From: Verrucomicrobiota bacterium
Lineage (GTDB): Bacteria > Verrucomicrobiota > Verrucomicrobiia > Opitutales > Opitutaceae
Assembly (NCBI GenBank): GCA_023428905.1
Contig: JAEYWP010000015.1
Span: 53,312 to 117,311, forward strand
Direction of reading: 5' to 3'
Length of the DNA: 64,000 nt
Position 1 is the first letter of the stretch; each line of letters opens with the position of its first letter. The translations under genes were made by a program, and so were the position numbers. The notes under the pieces are model-generated. The model saw only the letters and a list, made by a program, of their open reading frames with translations. It ran no database searches and was not told the origin of the DNA. This document shows positions 1 to 8,269 of this stretch, one piece after another.

Positions 1-1
1 C

Positions 2-1654
2 TTCTTCCTGGAGGGGCGCAACATCTTCGAACTGGGCCTGGATGACGACGCGTTTTTTTATTCCCGCCGCATCGGCCACGCTCCCTCGCTGGTGCCGAAC
101 ACAACCGGTTTTGTTGATGTGCCGGAAAACACGCGGATCTTCTCGGCCCTGAAGGTGACGGGCCGCACCCCCGGCGGCTTCTCCCTCGGTCTGCTGCACA
201 GCCTGGCCGAGCGGGCGGAGGCGCGTATCTTCGAGGCGAGTACGGGGGAACGCAGCGAGATGGTGGAGCCCCAGACCCATTTCCTCGTCGCCCGCATGCA
301 GGGTGAGCTCAATCAGGGGAACACCGTGCTGGGCGGGATTTTCACGGGCACCGCCCGCGACCCTGAAGGTGACGCCATGGTCACCCTGCCGGACCACGGC
401 GTCCTGGCGGGTCTCGACGGACAGCACTTCTGGAATGAGCGCGCCTATTTCGTGGAGGCGAGGGGTGTGGTGACGGAGGTGCGCGGTTCGGCGGCCTCGA
501 TCGAGGCACTCGCCACCAACGCGGTGCACTATTTCCAGCGGCCCGATGCCGATCATCTCGAGTTGGAGGAGGGTGCGCGTACCCTTTCCGGCAATGCCGG
601 CCGCGTCCGCGCGGGCAAGGGCAGCGGGGGAAAATGGCGCTATCACGGCGGCATTACCTGGAGATCGCCCGGGGTGGATTTCAACGACGCGGGGTACTTG
701 CGCGCGGCGGACCTGATCGAACGTTCCGCGCAGCTCCAGTACGTGGGCACGGAGCCGGGCCGCTTTCTCAAGCGCGAAAACGTGCGCCTCAAGCTGTATG
801 ATCGAGAGGACTACGGGGGACTCGGACTCGGCCAGGAGGTGCAGCTGGAAAGCGATCTCTCCAGCGTGGGCAGCGCCTACCTCTGGAGCCGCCTCACCTA
901 TCGCCACGACCGGGTGGACACCCGGATGCTGCGCGGCGGGCCGGCGCTGAAACGGCCGGACTCGGCCGGAGTCGACCTCTATTTTGAGACGGACGGCTCG
1001 CGACCCACGCAATGGTCCCTTGACGGTGGATACTGGCCCGGATGGGAGGAGCGCTCCCGCTATTGGAGGATAGCCCCCGGGGTGGCGCATCGTCTGTCCC
1101 CGCGCGTGCTGGCCTCCGCCGAGGTCAAATTTGAGCGCAACCGTCAGTTCTCCCAATACGCAGGTGAGGGCGTGTCCGCAGCAGGGCCCCGCTACCTCGT
1201 GGGCCGGATGGAGCAGCACACGCTGGCCTCGGAATTGCGGCTCGATGTCAATTTCTCCCCCACGGCTTCACTCTCGTATTTTGGAGGGCCTTTTGCCTCA
1301 ACCGGCCGCTTCCGGGAGTTCCAGCGGGTCGCCCGCCCTCTCGGCGAGACCGCGGGCGAACGTTACGCGCCCGTCTCCGCGGTGGCCCAGGCGGATGGAT
1401 CCTACGCGGTGGCGGATGCCGACGGCGCGTATGCTTTCGACGATCCAGACTTCAGCTGGCGCGAACTGCGCTCGAACCTGGTGTTTCGCTGGGAATACCG
1501 CCCCGGTTCGACCGTCTATTGCGTGTGGTCCCAACACCGGGAGGACGCGCGGAGTTTCGGGGAATTCGGCGGAGCGTCTGAATACTCACGCCTGATGGAC
1601 GTGGGTCCCAGCAACACCTTCATGGTGAAGGTCAGTTATTGGTTTTCGATCTAG
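2..1654 (+). CDS. DUF5916-family protein, C-terminal part (5' end outside window)
   Basis: The reading frame is already open at base 2 and has no start codon in the window, so this is the 3' part of a larger gene. The first residues read FFLEGRNIFELG, then FYSRRIGHAPS, the conserved entry to the DUF5916 domain that follows a carbohydrate-binding-like domain in large secreted or outer-membrane proteins. The rest alternates short polar and aromatic stretches like a membrane beta-barrel (YRHDRVDTRML, SYFGGPFASTGRF) and ends SYWFSI, consistent with outer-membrane location. A GTG at 92 lies inside the conserved block and is unlikely to be the start. Substrate unknown; family role in surface or export function is inference. 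Confidence 0.8.
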   Translation, partial: FFLEGRNIFELGLDDDAFFYSRRIGHAPSLVPNTTGFVDVPENTRIFSALKVTGRTPGGFSLGLLHSLAERAEARIFEASTGERSEMVEPQTHFLVARMQGELNQGNTVLGGIFTGTARDPEGDAMVTLPDHGVLAGLDGQHFWNERAYFVEARGVVTEVRGSAASIEALATNAVHYFQRPDADHLELEEGARTLSGNAGRVRAGKGSGGKWRYHGGITWRSPGVDFNDAGYLRAADLIERSAQLQYVGTEPGRFLKRENVRLKLYDREDYGGLGLGQEVQLESDLSSVGSAYLWSRLTYRHDRVDTRMLRGGPALKRPDSAGVDLYFETDGSRPTQWSLDGGYWPGWEERSRYWRIAPGVAHRLSPRVLASAEVKFERNRQFSQYAGEGVSAAGPRYLVGRMEQHTLASELRLDVNFSPTASLSYFGGPFASTGRFREFQRVARPLGETAGERYAPVSAVAQADGSYAVADADGAYAFDDPDFSWRELRSNLVFRWEYRPGSTVYCVWSQHREDARSFGEFGGASEYSRLMDVGPSNTFMVKVSYWFSI

Positions 1655-1869
1655 GCCCCGCCGAGCGGAGGCTCGAACGGAGGCGTGCTGCCCAGCCAGG
1701 TGGTGGCGATCTGCTCACAGATCTCAAACGGGGGATAGGTGGGTTCGGAGGCCAATTCGCGGCCGCGTTCGATCACCTCCGGGCGCAGGGCCGGCTCAGT
1801 AGCGGGCGCCGCGTCGGTAAAAGGGAGGACGATGAAGCGATCGTGCGGGCGGTCGTGGGGCGTGATCAT
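1651..1869 (-). CDS. Small hypothetical protein (72 aa)
   Basis: A 72-codon frame with ATG start, convergent with the DUF5916 gene and sharing four bases with its end. Third codon positions are almost all G or C, as in real genes here, and the composition (an ELASEPTYPPFEICEQIATTWL stretch) is balanced rather than arginine- or proline-rich as in shadow frames. No family recognised, no signal peptide or membrane segment, no good ribosome binding site. The remaining 115 bases up to the helicase-nuclease gene (1870-1984) show nothing recognisable. Confidence 0.45.
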   Translation of the reverse strand: MITPHDRPHDRFIVLPFTDAAPATEPALRPEVIERGRELASEPTYPPFEICEQIATTWLGSTPPFEPPLGGA

Positions 1870-1984
1870 CGTTTGATGGTTTTTTATCGTCCCTTCAACC
1901 CTCCCGCTTAACCCCGTTTATTTCAGTTTCATCACCCAAGCCCCCATAGGGGAAATGCCGGCAGCCATACCGAAGGTGCCAAGG

Positions 1985-4900
1985 TCACACCACCACCAGG
2001 CGCGGGCCGGTCCCCGGCGACGTCTCGACCACGAGGAGCAGGACGGTGATCCTTTTTTCCGCAAGGCCAAGAAGTCTCGCCGCGGCGGCGCGATAGGTGC
2101 GCATCTGCGCCTGATGGTGTTCCCGCAGGTCTGCCTCGCTCAAACACGAGCCGTGCACCTTGATGTCGATCACTGCCGCATCGGTGGCGCGCCCGCCGGC
2201 GTCACGTGTAACCACGACCCGATCGAAACGTCCGCTGACCCATCGGTCATCGAGGAGAAGTTCGAAGGCCTTTTCCCTCCAGAGATCCACCGCTCCCTGA
2301 GGTTTGAGAAAAGCCTGGCCCGTGTCCTCGGATTCAAGGACTGACCGCAGCACCGAGGCGGTCTCGTGATCGAGGTCCTGGGCAAGTCTGGCGACGGTGG
2401 CGGCATTCGTTGCCCGGTCGCTGCCGCTCAACCATTCGACGCGGCTGAGCGCGGCGTGCACCGCGGTGCCCACGTCCCGTTGACGGGCGTGCGAGGCGAA
2501 AAGGGTGCTGCCGCGCACGCGGCGCGGGCGGTCGGCCGAGGGCTGCAAGGGGCGCGGCGCCACCGCAGTGATCCGCTCCGCTGCCGGGAGAGCGTCGCCG
2601 GGGGAGGTGGCGTCGGCCGCGTGACCAGGGGCGGGCGGCAGCGGCGTCGGTTTACCCGCCTTAGGCGTCGGTTCCGCCTTCCTGGCGGCGAGGTCCACGA
2701 GCCAGCCGCAGTCTCCCTGTTCCCACGCGCAGGTGAAGGTCCTGCCGGCGATCTCGCGCGGCCGCGGCTCGGCACTCAGCGCGTCGTCGATCAGGCGGTG
2801 ATAGTTTTTGGAGGTCCCCTTCGCTGGATGGGTGATGACGTAGAGGCCGCGTTTCGCCCGGGTCAGGGCCACGTAGAGGACGCACAGATTTTCAAAGGCG
2901 GCGTCCTCCCTGGCTGCGGTTAACCGTGCCCCCAGGGCTGCGTCGAACTGGGCCAGGCTGGAGGTGGGCATGTCCAGGATCCATTCGATGTCGCCCGCCT
3001 CATCGCGCTGCACCTCGAGTCCGGAGCGGCGCTCCATCAGGGTGCTTCCTTCCAGATCCGGGAGCAGCACGATATCCCAGTCCAGGCCCTTTGCCTTGTA
3101 GATGGTCATGACCGCGACCTGCCCGGGCGTGTCGTGCTCGCGGAGGGAGAGGCTGCCGAGGTGCCGCAGAAAGGCGTCGATATCCAGTTCACCCCGCTCT
3201 TCCAGCGTGACGGCGGCGTTGCGGCACTGCTCCAGGCGCCCGCGGTTGAAGGCGTCGTTTGTATCCAGGATAGGAAGACAACACTCGATCCAGGCGTCGA
3301 CCAGCCCGGTCAGGCCGCGCTGGCTCCAGAGTTCGAGCAGGGCCGCGGAAAGGGTGGCGGCGTCGCCGTAACGGGACTCCAGCAGGGGGCCCACCGGGGA
3401 CATTCGCAGGTGCTGCCAGGCCAGGGTATCACCTGCGTGCGCGGCAAGGGTGAGGAAAGACTGTAGCCCGGCGGCGGGGACATTGTCGCTTCCCGGCGTG
3501 ACATTCGCGGCGAGAGAACAGGGTGGGCCGCCGTGCGCGCGCAGATACTCCACCAAGGCGTCGGCCGTGTCGTTCTTCTGGGTGAGGATCGCCACCGAGA
3601 GCCCTTTCTCCAGCGGGCCCAGGGTCTGCAACAGGGACAGGACGGTGGAGAAACGAGTCGCATCCTCCACCGGAGCGTGGAGCAGGCAGGCGTGGCCGGG
3701 CACGTCCTTGAGCGCGTCCGCCGCTTCGTGCTCGCACCACATCGATGCCCATCGCTGCGCGAGTTCCGGCGTGAAGAGATCGGCGAGCAGGGTGGTGTTG
3801 CCGAAGATCGCATTGGGCAGCGCAAGCACGTCGGGAACGGAGCGGAAAGAGCGGTTGAGGGCGCGCACCGTCAGGGCGGAGCGGTAGCGGTTGAGCACCC
3901 GATCGAAGAGCCGGTCGTCGCTGCCGCGCCAACCATAGAGGCTTTGTTTGGTGTCGCCGACGGCGAAGAAGGTGCGCCGACCCTCGGGGTCCTGGAGGAT
4001 CTCATCGATCAGCTCGCTGACCGCGCGCCACTGGACCCGGCTGGTGTCCTGGAATTCATCGAGGAGCCAGTGGTCGAACGCGCCATCGAGGCGGTAGCCG
4101 AGCTGGTCGCGCAGGCTTTCGTCCGCCAGCCCTTTTCCGTGCGTGGGACCGCCGGCGAGGAGGCGGGTCGCATCCTCGAGGGTGAGCTGCCCCATCAGCC
4201 GCACCTCGCGGCCGTAGATTTCCTCAAAGAGGCGCACCAGGTCGTACAGCCCCTGTGTCGCTTCGAGCCTGGGGCGCAGCACGCACCAAAACAGATGTTG
4301 AACAATGCGACGCAGGATCGCGCCCTGCTCGACCGAGAGCACCTGCTTCTTCTTGTTCAATTCCAGCTCGGTAAAGCCCGAGTCGAGCTGGGTGTAGCGG
4401 GGGAGAAGTTTCTCCAGGAAGTAGGCGATCCGCTTGGGCAGCTCCAGCGGCGGGCGCCACGTCTCCAGGGCGAGGATAAACTCGCGCCAGTACTCCGCTG
4501 TCTTTGGCGCCAGCCGATCCCAGGCCAGCGCGGCCTTCAGCTGCCGTCCCTCCACGGCGAGATCCACGTCTCCGCAGGCCCAGGGGCAGCCGGCCGACCA
4601 GATCGCCTGCGTGCCTCCCCAACGCGCCGCCTCCGCGGCATCGAAAAAGAGGGTGTGGTTGGCGCGAATAAAGTCGGCCACGATCTCCGTCACGCTCTTC
4701 AACTCCGCCCCCATGCTGGCACGTTTGCAGGCGTGCCAGAAATCGGTCAGGAATTGCGCGTCGGAGGCGGTTCGTCTCGAGAGTGCGCGCTGCGCCCGCT
4801 GGATCGCCTGGTCCTGCTGGTCGTCGTCCAGCAGCGCGGGTGCGGCGGTCAAGCCGAGCTCAAAGGGGAAGGTCTGCACCACCCGGGTGAAAAAGCTGTC

Positions 4901-5212
4901 GTAGGTCGAGAGCTGCAGGCGGTGGAGGCGCTCCAGCAGGAGCCGCAGGTATCCGCGGCACGAGACCATGCTGACGGGGTGTCCCAGCTCGCGGCCCAGC
5001 TGGGCGGCTCTGGCCTCGCTTTCCGCCGCCTCTGCGAGACGGCGGAAGATCTTTTCAAAAAACTCCCCCGCCGCCTTCCGGGTGAAGGTCAGGGCGATGA
5101 TTTTCTCCGGCTCCCCGGTCGCGAACAGGAGGCGCAGGTAGCGGTTGACCAGCTGGTAAGTCTTGCCCGTGCCGGCGCTGGCCCGGATCAGCTCATGGGT
5201 GATCGGCGTCAT
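1985..5212 (-). CDS. AddA/RecB-like UvrD-family helicase-nuclease
   Basis: A 1075-residue superfamily 1 helicase with a C-terminal nuclease, the motor subunit of a double-strand-break resection complex. Walker A is ASAGTGKT with K17; the DExx box LDEFQDTS is near residue 385; GDTKQSLYGWRG, KAKGLDWDIV and LYVALTRAKRGLYV are later helicase motifs. The C-terminus has a RecB-type nuclease: GTAVHAAL, GRFDRVVV, VIDIKV (Asp-x-Lys, near residue 1016) and a QMRTY motif. The ATG start is fixed by a four-base ATGA overlap with the upstream AddB-like gene, implying translational coupling. An in-frame extension further upstream would run across the neighbour and is rejected. Length and architecture fit AddA; the symbol is withheld because the partner is divergent. 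Confidence 0.9.
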   Translation of the reverse strand: MTPITHELIRASAGTGKTYQLVNRYLRLLFATGEPEKIIALTFTRKAAGEFFEKIFRRLAEAAESEARAAQLGRELGHPVSMVSCRGYLRLLLERLHRLQLSTYDSFFTRVVQTFPFELGLTAAPALLDDDQQDQAIQRAQRALSRRTASDAQFLTDFWHACKRASMGAELKSVTEIVADFIRANHTLFFDAAEAARWGGTQAIWSAGCPWACGDVDLAVEGRQLKAALAWDRLAPKTAEYWREFILALETWRPPLELPKRIAYFLEKLLPRYTQLDSGFTELELNKKKQVLSVEQGAILRRIVQHLFWCVLRPRLEATQGLYDLVRLFEEIYGREVRLMGQLTLEDATRLLAGGPTHGKGLADESLRDQLGYRLDGAFDHWLLDEFQDTSRVQWRAVSELIDEILQDPEGRRTFFAVGDTKQSLYGWRGSDDRLFDRVLNRYRSALTVRALNRSFRSVPDVLALPNAIFGNTTLLADLFTPELAQRWASMWCEHEAADALKDVPGHACLLHAPVEDATRFSTVLSLLQTLGPLEKGLSVAILTQKNDTADALVEYLRAHGGPPCSLAANVTPGSDNVPAAGLQSFLTLAAHAGDTLAWQHLRMSPVGPLLESRYGDAATLSAALLELWSQRGLTGLVDAWIECCLPILDTNDAFNRGRLEQCRNAAVTLEERGELDIDAFLRHLGSLSLREHDTPGQVAVMTIYKAKGLDWDIVLLPDLEGSTLMERRSGLEVQRDEAGDIEWILDMPTSSLAQFDAALGARLTAAREDAAFENLCVLYVALTRAKRGLYVITHPAKGTSKNYHRLIDDALSAEPRPREIAGRTFTCAWEQGDCGWLVDLAARKAEPTPKAGKPTPLPPAPGHAADATSPGDALPAAERITAVAPRPLQPSADRPRRVRGSTLFASHARQRDVGTAVHAALSRVEWLSGSDRATNAATVARLAQDLDHETASVLRSVLESEDTGQAFLKPQGAVDLWREKAFELLLDDRWVSGRFDRVVVTRDAGGRATDAAVIDIKVHGSCLSEADLREHHQAQMRTYRAAAARLLGLAEKRITVLLLVVETSPGTGPRLVVV

Positions 5213-8025
5213 GTGCGGGCTCCTTCGGAAGTCCCACCCGGATCCTGACCCGCCGGGGGCGGAAGCTCGCAGCCGCTTCCTGACCCGCCGGCGAGGGTGA
5301 GCATGGCCTCCGCGTCGACATCGAGCAGCACACCGTTGGGAAAGAGATGTTCGTAGGGGTCGCGCCCCCGCAGGTCGGTGGCCGGAGGCCAGAAGCGTCG
5401 CGCCGCCACCGCCCGCGCGATCGCCACCGCGCACCGCTCGGCATGGAGAAGATGCTCCGGGGTGAGCTGCTCCCAGAGCCGCAGCCCGGTCTCCTCCTTG
5501 ATCTTGGGCAGGACAAAATAGCCCGCGCTGGCGTTTGCCCCGAAGCGGGTGCGGATGGCGAGCAGGTACAGGGGCAGCTGGAGGTCGAGCCACCGCCAGT
5601 CCGCGCCGTCCATCGCGAAGACGGATTCGGGAAGGACGTGGGCGTCGCCCGGACGATGCCGCACCCAGTGCGCCTTCTCCGGCGGTTTGCCCTGCTCGTT
5701 TGTTTTGTAGTCAATCAGTCGATACTCACCGGTTTCGAGGTTGCGGTCGATCCGGTCGATCCGGCCTTGGATCGTGACCCCGTCCAGCTCGAGTTTCCAG
5801 GGGTGCTCCACCTCCTCGATCCGCCAGCCGAGAGCGCGCTGTTCGGCCTCCACCGCCGCGGCCGCACCCAGGCGCGCGCGGCCGGATTCGAGCTGAACCT
5901 TGAGGGCGAAGGCATCCACCGCCCCGAGCAGACGGCCTGCCTCCGCCTCGAACGACTCCTCGAGGTAATGCCCGAGGATCGAGGCATCGGTTACGTCGCG
6001 CATGGTCGCGTCGCGACCCAGCATCTCCAGGGCGTGGTGGCAGAGGTCGCCGAAGGTGGAGGCGGAGAGCTCCCGTTTGCCCACCTCCACCGCCTCCATG
6101 CGCAGGACATAACGCAGGTAGTAGCGGTAGGGGCAGGATAAATACGCCTTGAGGGCACTGGGCGAAAAGACCGTTGGAGGCTGGACCGCCAGCGGCTTCA
6201 ATCGCCAGGCGGGCAGGCGCGGGGGCGAGGGCGGCGGGGGCGGAAGCTCGGCGAACAAACGTTTTGCCCGCGGGACGAGTTCCTCGTCGGTACAGGCGAA
6301 CAGCAGGCGCGAGGGCTGGAGTGGGTCGCCCTCGTCCGACATGCGCGGCACGATGAGCTCCACCCGCCCCGCCTGCTCCCGTGAGCGGAGCAGGCATTCC
6401 AGAAGGACCTGGTCCCGGCGAAAGCGATCGTCGTTGCTGCGCATGCCCAGTGTCTCCCGCAGGCTGTTGGGCAGGAATGGGTCCCCGCGGATCGTCTCTG
6501 GCAGCGCCCCTTCATTGAGGCCGGTGAGAGCGAGATGCGGCGCGTCTTCGTAGGGCAGCTCGAGCCAGCCCTGCAGGTCCCACGCGCCGTCCGGGCGCTC
6601 CGGAAAACGGCGGGCGGACTGGAGCATGCGCTTGAGCACCAGGGCCGCGGCCGCGCGGGAGAGACGGGGAAACCGTTCCTCCACCTCGGCGAAGCGCTGG
6701 AGGAGCTCACCCAGCTGCCGGGCCTCTTCCGCCAGGGAAGCATGATCGTCCCGGGCAAGGTCATAGTCCTGGTCTCCGAGCAGCTGGGCGAGGGCACCAC
6801 GCAGGGTGGCCGCCAGGGGCTCCGACTTCAGCTTGGCAGCCAGTGACCGGAAGGCGGCGACCGTCGAGGCAACGCCCACCGCGCGGTCTTCCGTCGCAAA
6901 GGCCGCCAGCCCCCCCAGATCGGCCGGAAGATGCTCGTTCAGGACCGTGTCGAGCAGCGTGAGCAGTTCCGCGTGAGTCGCCACCCAGCCCTGCCGCAAG
7001 GCGTAGCCACCGATCACGGGATGACGGAGCAGCTGGACGATCAGGCCCGGCTCCGCGTCTCCCACCAGGTCGAGCAGATGGGCGGCGAGGAGGCCCAGCC
7101 CGCCGGTCGCGAGCGAGGTGCCGGCGGGATCATGCGCGCTGAGGCCGCGGCTGTGAAAGGTGAGGGAGAGGGCCTTGAGCGAGCGGGGATCGATCGCGCC
7201 CACGCCAAGCGTCCGGGGGGATGCAGTGTAGTGGCCAGCCAAGGACGCCACGAAGGTCGCGGCGTCCCGAATCGTGCGATACACCCGCAGCGTTGCGCTG
7301 GCGGGCTGGGGCAGGGCGCGCCCGTTCATCCGCGCCGCGTCCACCCGGCCCCAGCGGTCATAAACGGAGTCGGCGGGGTCGCCGTGGGAGACGATCTCGA
7401 CCGGAAGCACGTCCGACCAGCGCTCCAAAACGGAAAGGCTCAGGGGCAAAGGATCGATCACCCCCGCCACCACCACACGCTGAACGTCCCCCGGGGGCGT
7501 GGACTGTAGCGTCGCCTCCAGCCGCGCCGCCGTCGGGTCGATCAGTCCCTGGTCATTGAGCAGCCGCCGCCACGCTGCCTCCAGTTGTGCAAGTGCCTCC
7601 CACCGTTCCGGCTCCTGACCCGTGGTGGAGACTTTCTCCGACACTGCGGCGAAATCCAGGCCGTGTTCTCCGAGCTGCGATTGGAGCGACACCAGCTGTT
7701 GCGCGAGTCCGGTCGCCCAGGCGGCATCGCGGCGTGGGGGATCGAGCGGAAACACTGCGCGGTACGCCGACAGGTCCGCCTGCGCCAGCAGCAGCGCCCA
7801 GGCGGCAGCGGCGTCCACCGCATGGGCGACATCCGCGCGGGCCTCCTCCACCACCAACCGATCCGGGGTGAATATCTGGGGCGCCAGCACGCCGGTGCCT
7901 CGGGCCCCCGCCGCCATGGCGAGCGCCTGGCGCAGCCGACGCCCTGCCTGCTGGGTCGGCACCACCACCAGCACGCCGCTCAGATCCAGCGGCGTGCCCG
8001 CGCACCCGCAAAGCAGGTGCTCCAC
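5209..8025 (-). CDS. AddB-like PD-(D/E)XK nuclease
   Basis: A 938-residue partner of the downstream helicase-nuclease. The N-terminus has VVVPTQQAGRRL, the relic of the AddB/RecC-like helicase fold; it lacks a good Walker A. The C-terminal third is a RecB-family nuclease: FSPSALKAYLSCPYRYYL, FGDLCHHALEML, GRIDRIDRN, RLIDYKTN (near residue 769) and DLQLPLYLLAI. The C-terminal cysteine triad that binds an iron-sulphur cluster in AddB is absent. The only usual start in frame is the GTG at 8025, but the frame stays open upstream and encodes RPLLPQLVEHLL, which resembles the family's N-terminus, so the true start could be a rarer codon in the repeat-rich region upstream. The stop overlaps the next start (ATGA). 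Confidence 0.85.
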   Translation of the reverse strand: MEHLLCGCAGTPLDLSGVLVVVPTQQAGRRLRQALAMAAGARGTGVLAPQIFTPDRLVVEEARADVAHAVDAAAAWALLLAQADLSAYRAVFPLDPPRRDAAWATGLAQQLVSLQSQLGEHGLDFAAVSEKVSTTGQEPERWEALAQLEAAWRRLLNDQGLIDPTAARLEATLQSTPPGDVQRVVVAGVIDPLPLSLSVLERWSDVLPVEIVSHGDPADSVYDRWGRVDAARMNGRALPQPASATLRVYRTIRDAATFVASLAGHYTASPRTLGVGAIDPRSLKALSLTFHSRGLSAHDPAGTSLATGGLGLLAAHLLDLVGDAEPGLIVQLLRHPVIGGYALRQGWVATHAELLTLLDTVLNEHLPADLGGLAAFATEDRAVGVASTVAAFRSLAAKLKSEPLAATLRGALAQLLGDQDYDLARDDHASLAEEARQLGELLQRFAEVEERFPRLSRAAAALVLKRMLQSARRFPERPDGAWDLQGWLELPYEDAPHLALTGLNEGALPETIRGDPFLPNSLRETLGMRSNDDRFRRDQVLLECLLRSREQAGRVELIVPRMSDEGDPLQPSRLLFACTDEELVPRAKRLFAELPPPPPSPPRLPAWRLKPLAVQPPTVFSPSALKAYLSCPYRYYLRYVLRMEAVEVGKRELSASTFGDLCHHALEMLGRDATMRDVTDASILGHYLEESFEAEAGRLLGAVDAFALKVQLESGRARLGAAAAVEAEQRALGWRIEEVEHPWKLELDGVTIQGRIDRIDRNLETGEYRLIDYKTNEQGKPPEKAHWVRHRPGDAHVLPESVFAMDGADWRWLDLQLPLYLLAIRTRFGANASAGYFVLPKIKEETGLRLWEQLTPEHLLHAERCAVAIARAVAARRFWPPATDLRGRDPYEHLFPNGVLLDVDAEAMLTLAGGSGSGCELPPPAGQDPGGTSEGART

Positions 8026-8100
8026 CAGCTGCGGAAGCAGCGGCCGTGACCAGGAGAGAAGGGTGGAGGTGAGAGGAATGGGAGGGGCGGGCCGGAGGCC

Positions 8101-8195
8101 CGGAATGACGAATGACGAAATGACGAAGCTCGAATGGCGAATGACGCGCGCGCTGGAGGCGCGAGTGGACCAGTGAGCAATGAGCAGTGACGGGG
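8101..8195 (+). repeat. Composite intergenic repeat element, copy A
   Basis: Between the AddB-like gene and sbcC. Reading on plus: GAATGACGAATGACGAAATG words, then a short CG-rich hairpin (CGCGC 8149-8153, loop TGGAG, GCGCG 8159-8163), then CCAGTGAGCAATGAGCAGTG. The same order of parts, including a loop ending GGAG and an adjoining CCAGTGA run, recurs at 63.9 kb and partly at 13.2 kb. Confidence 0.7.
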
Positions 8196-8234
8196 GATGT
8201 CGAAGAACGAGCGGGGCGTGATCTCCGGGGTTCG

Positions 8235-8269
8235 AAAATCACGAATCAAAAATCATGAATCACGAATAA
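8235..8269 (+). repeat. Short repeat of AATCACGAATC words over the end of sbcC
   Basis: Three degenerate copies of ATCA(C/T)GAAT in about 35 bases. The last five sbcC codons and its TGA stop (8253-8255) lie inside the repeat, so the repeat appears to define the C-terminus of SbcC. Confidence 0.6.

Noticed and set aside
3533..5248. Long open frame on plus opposite the AddA-like gene
   Set aside because: It mirrors the codons of a motif-complete helicase-nuclease; high GC leaves long antisense frames open. No family motif in its product.
5213..5593. Upstream extension of the AddA-like protein
   Set aside because: It would run for 380 bases inside the AddB-like coding region in another frame; the ATGA overlap gives a better start next to the Walker A motif.
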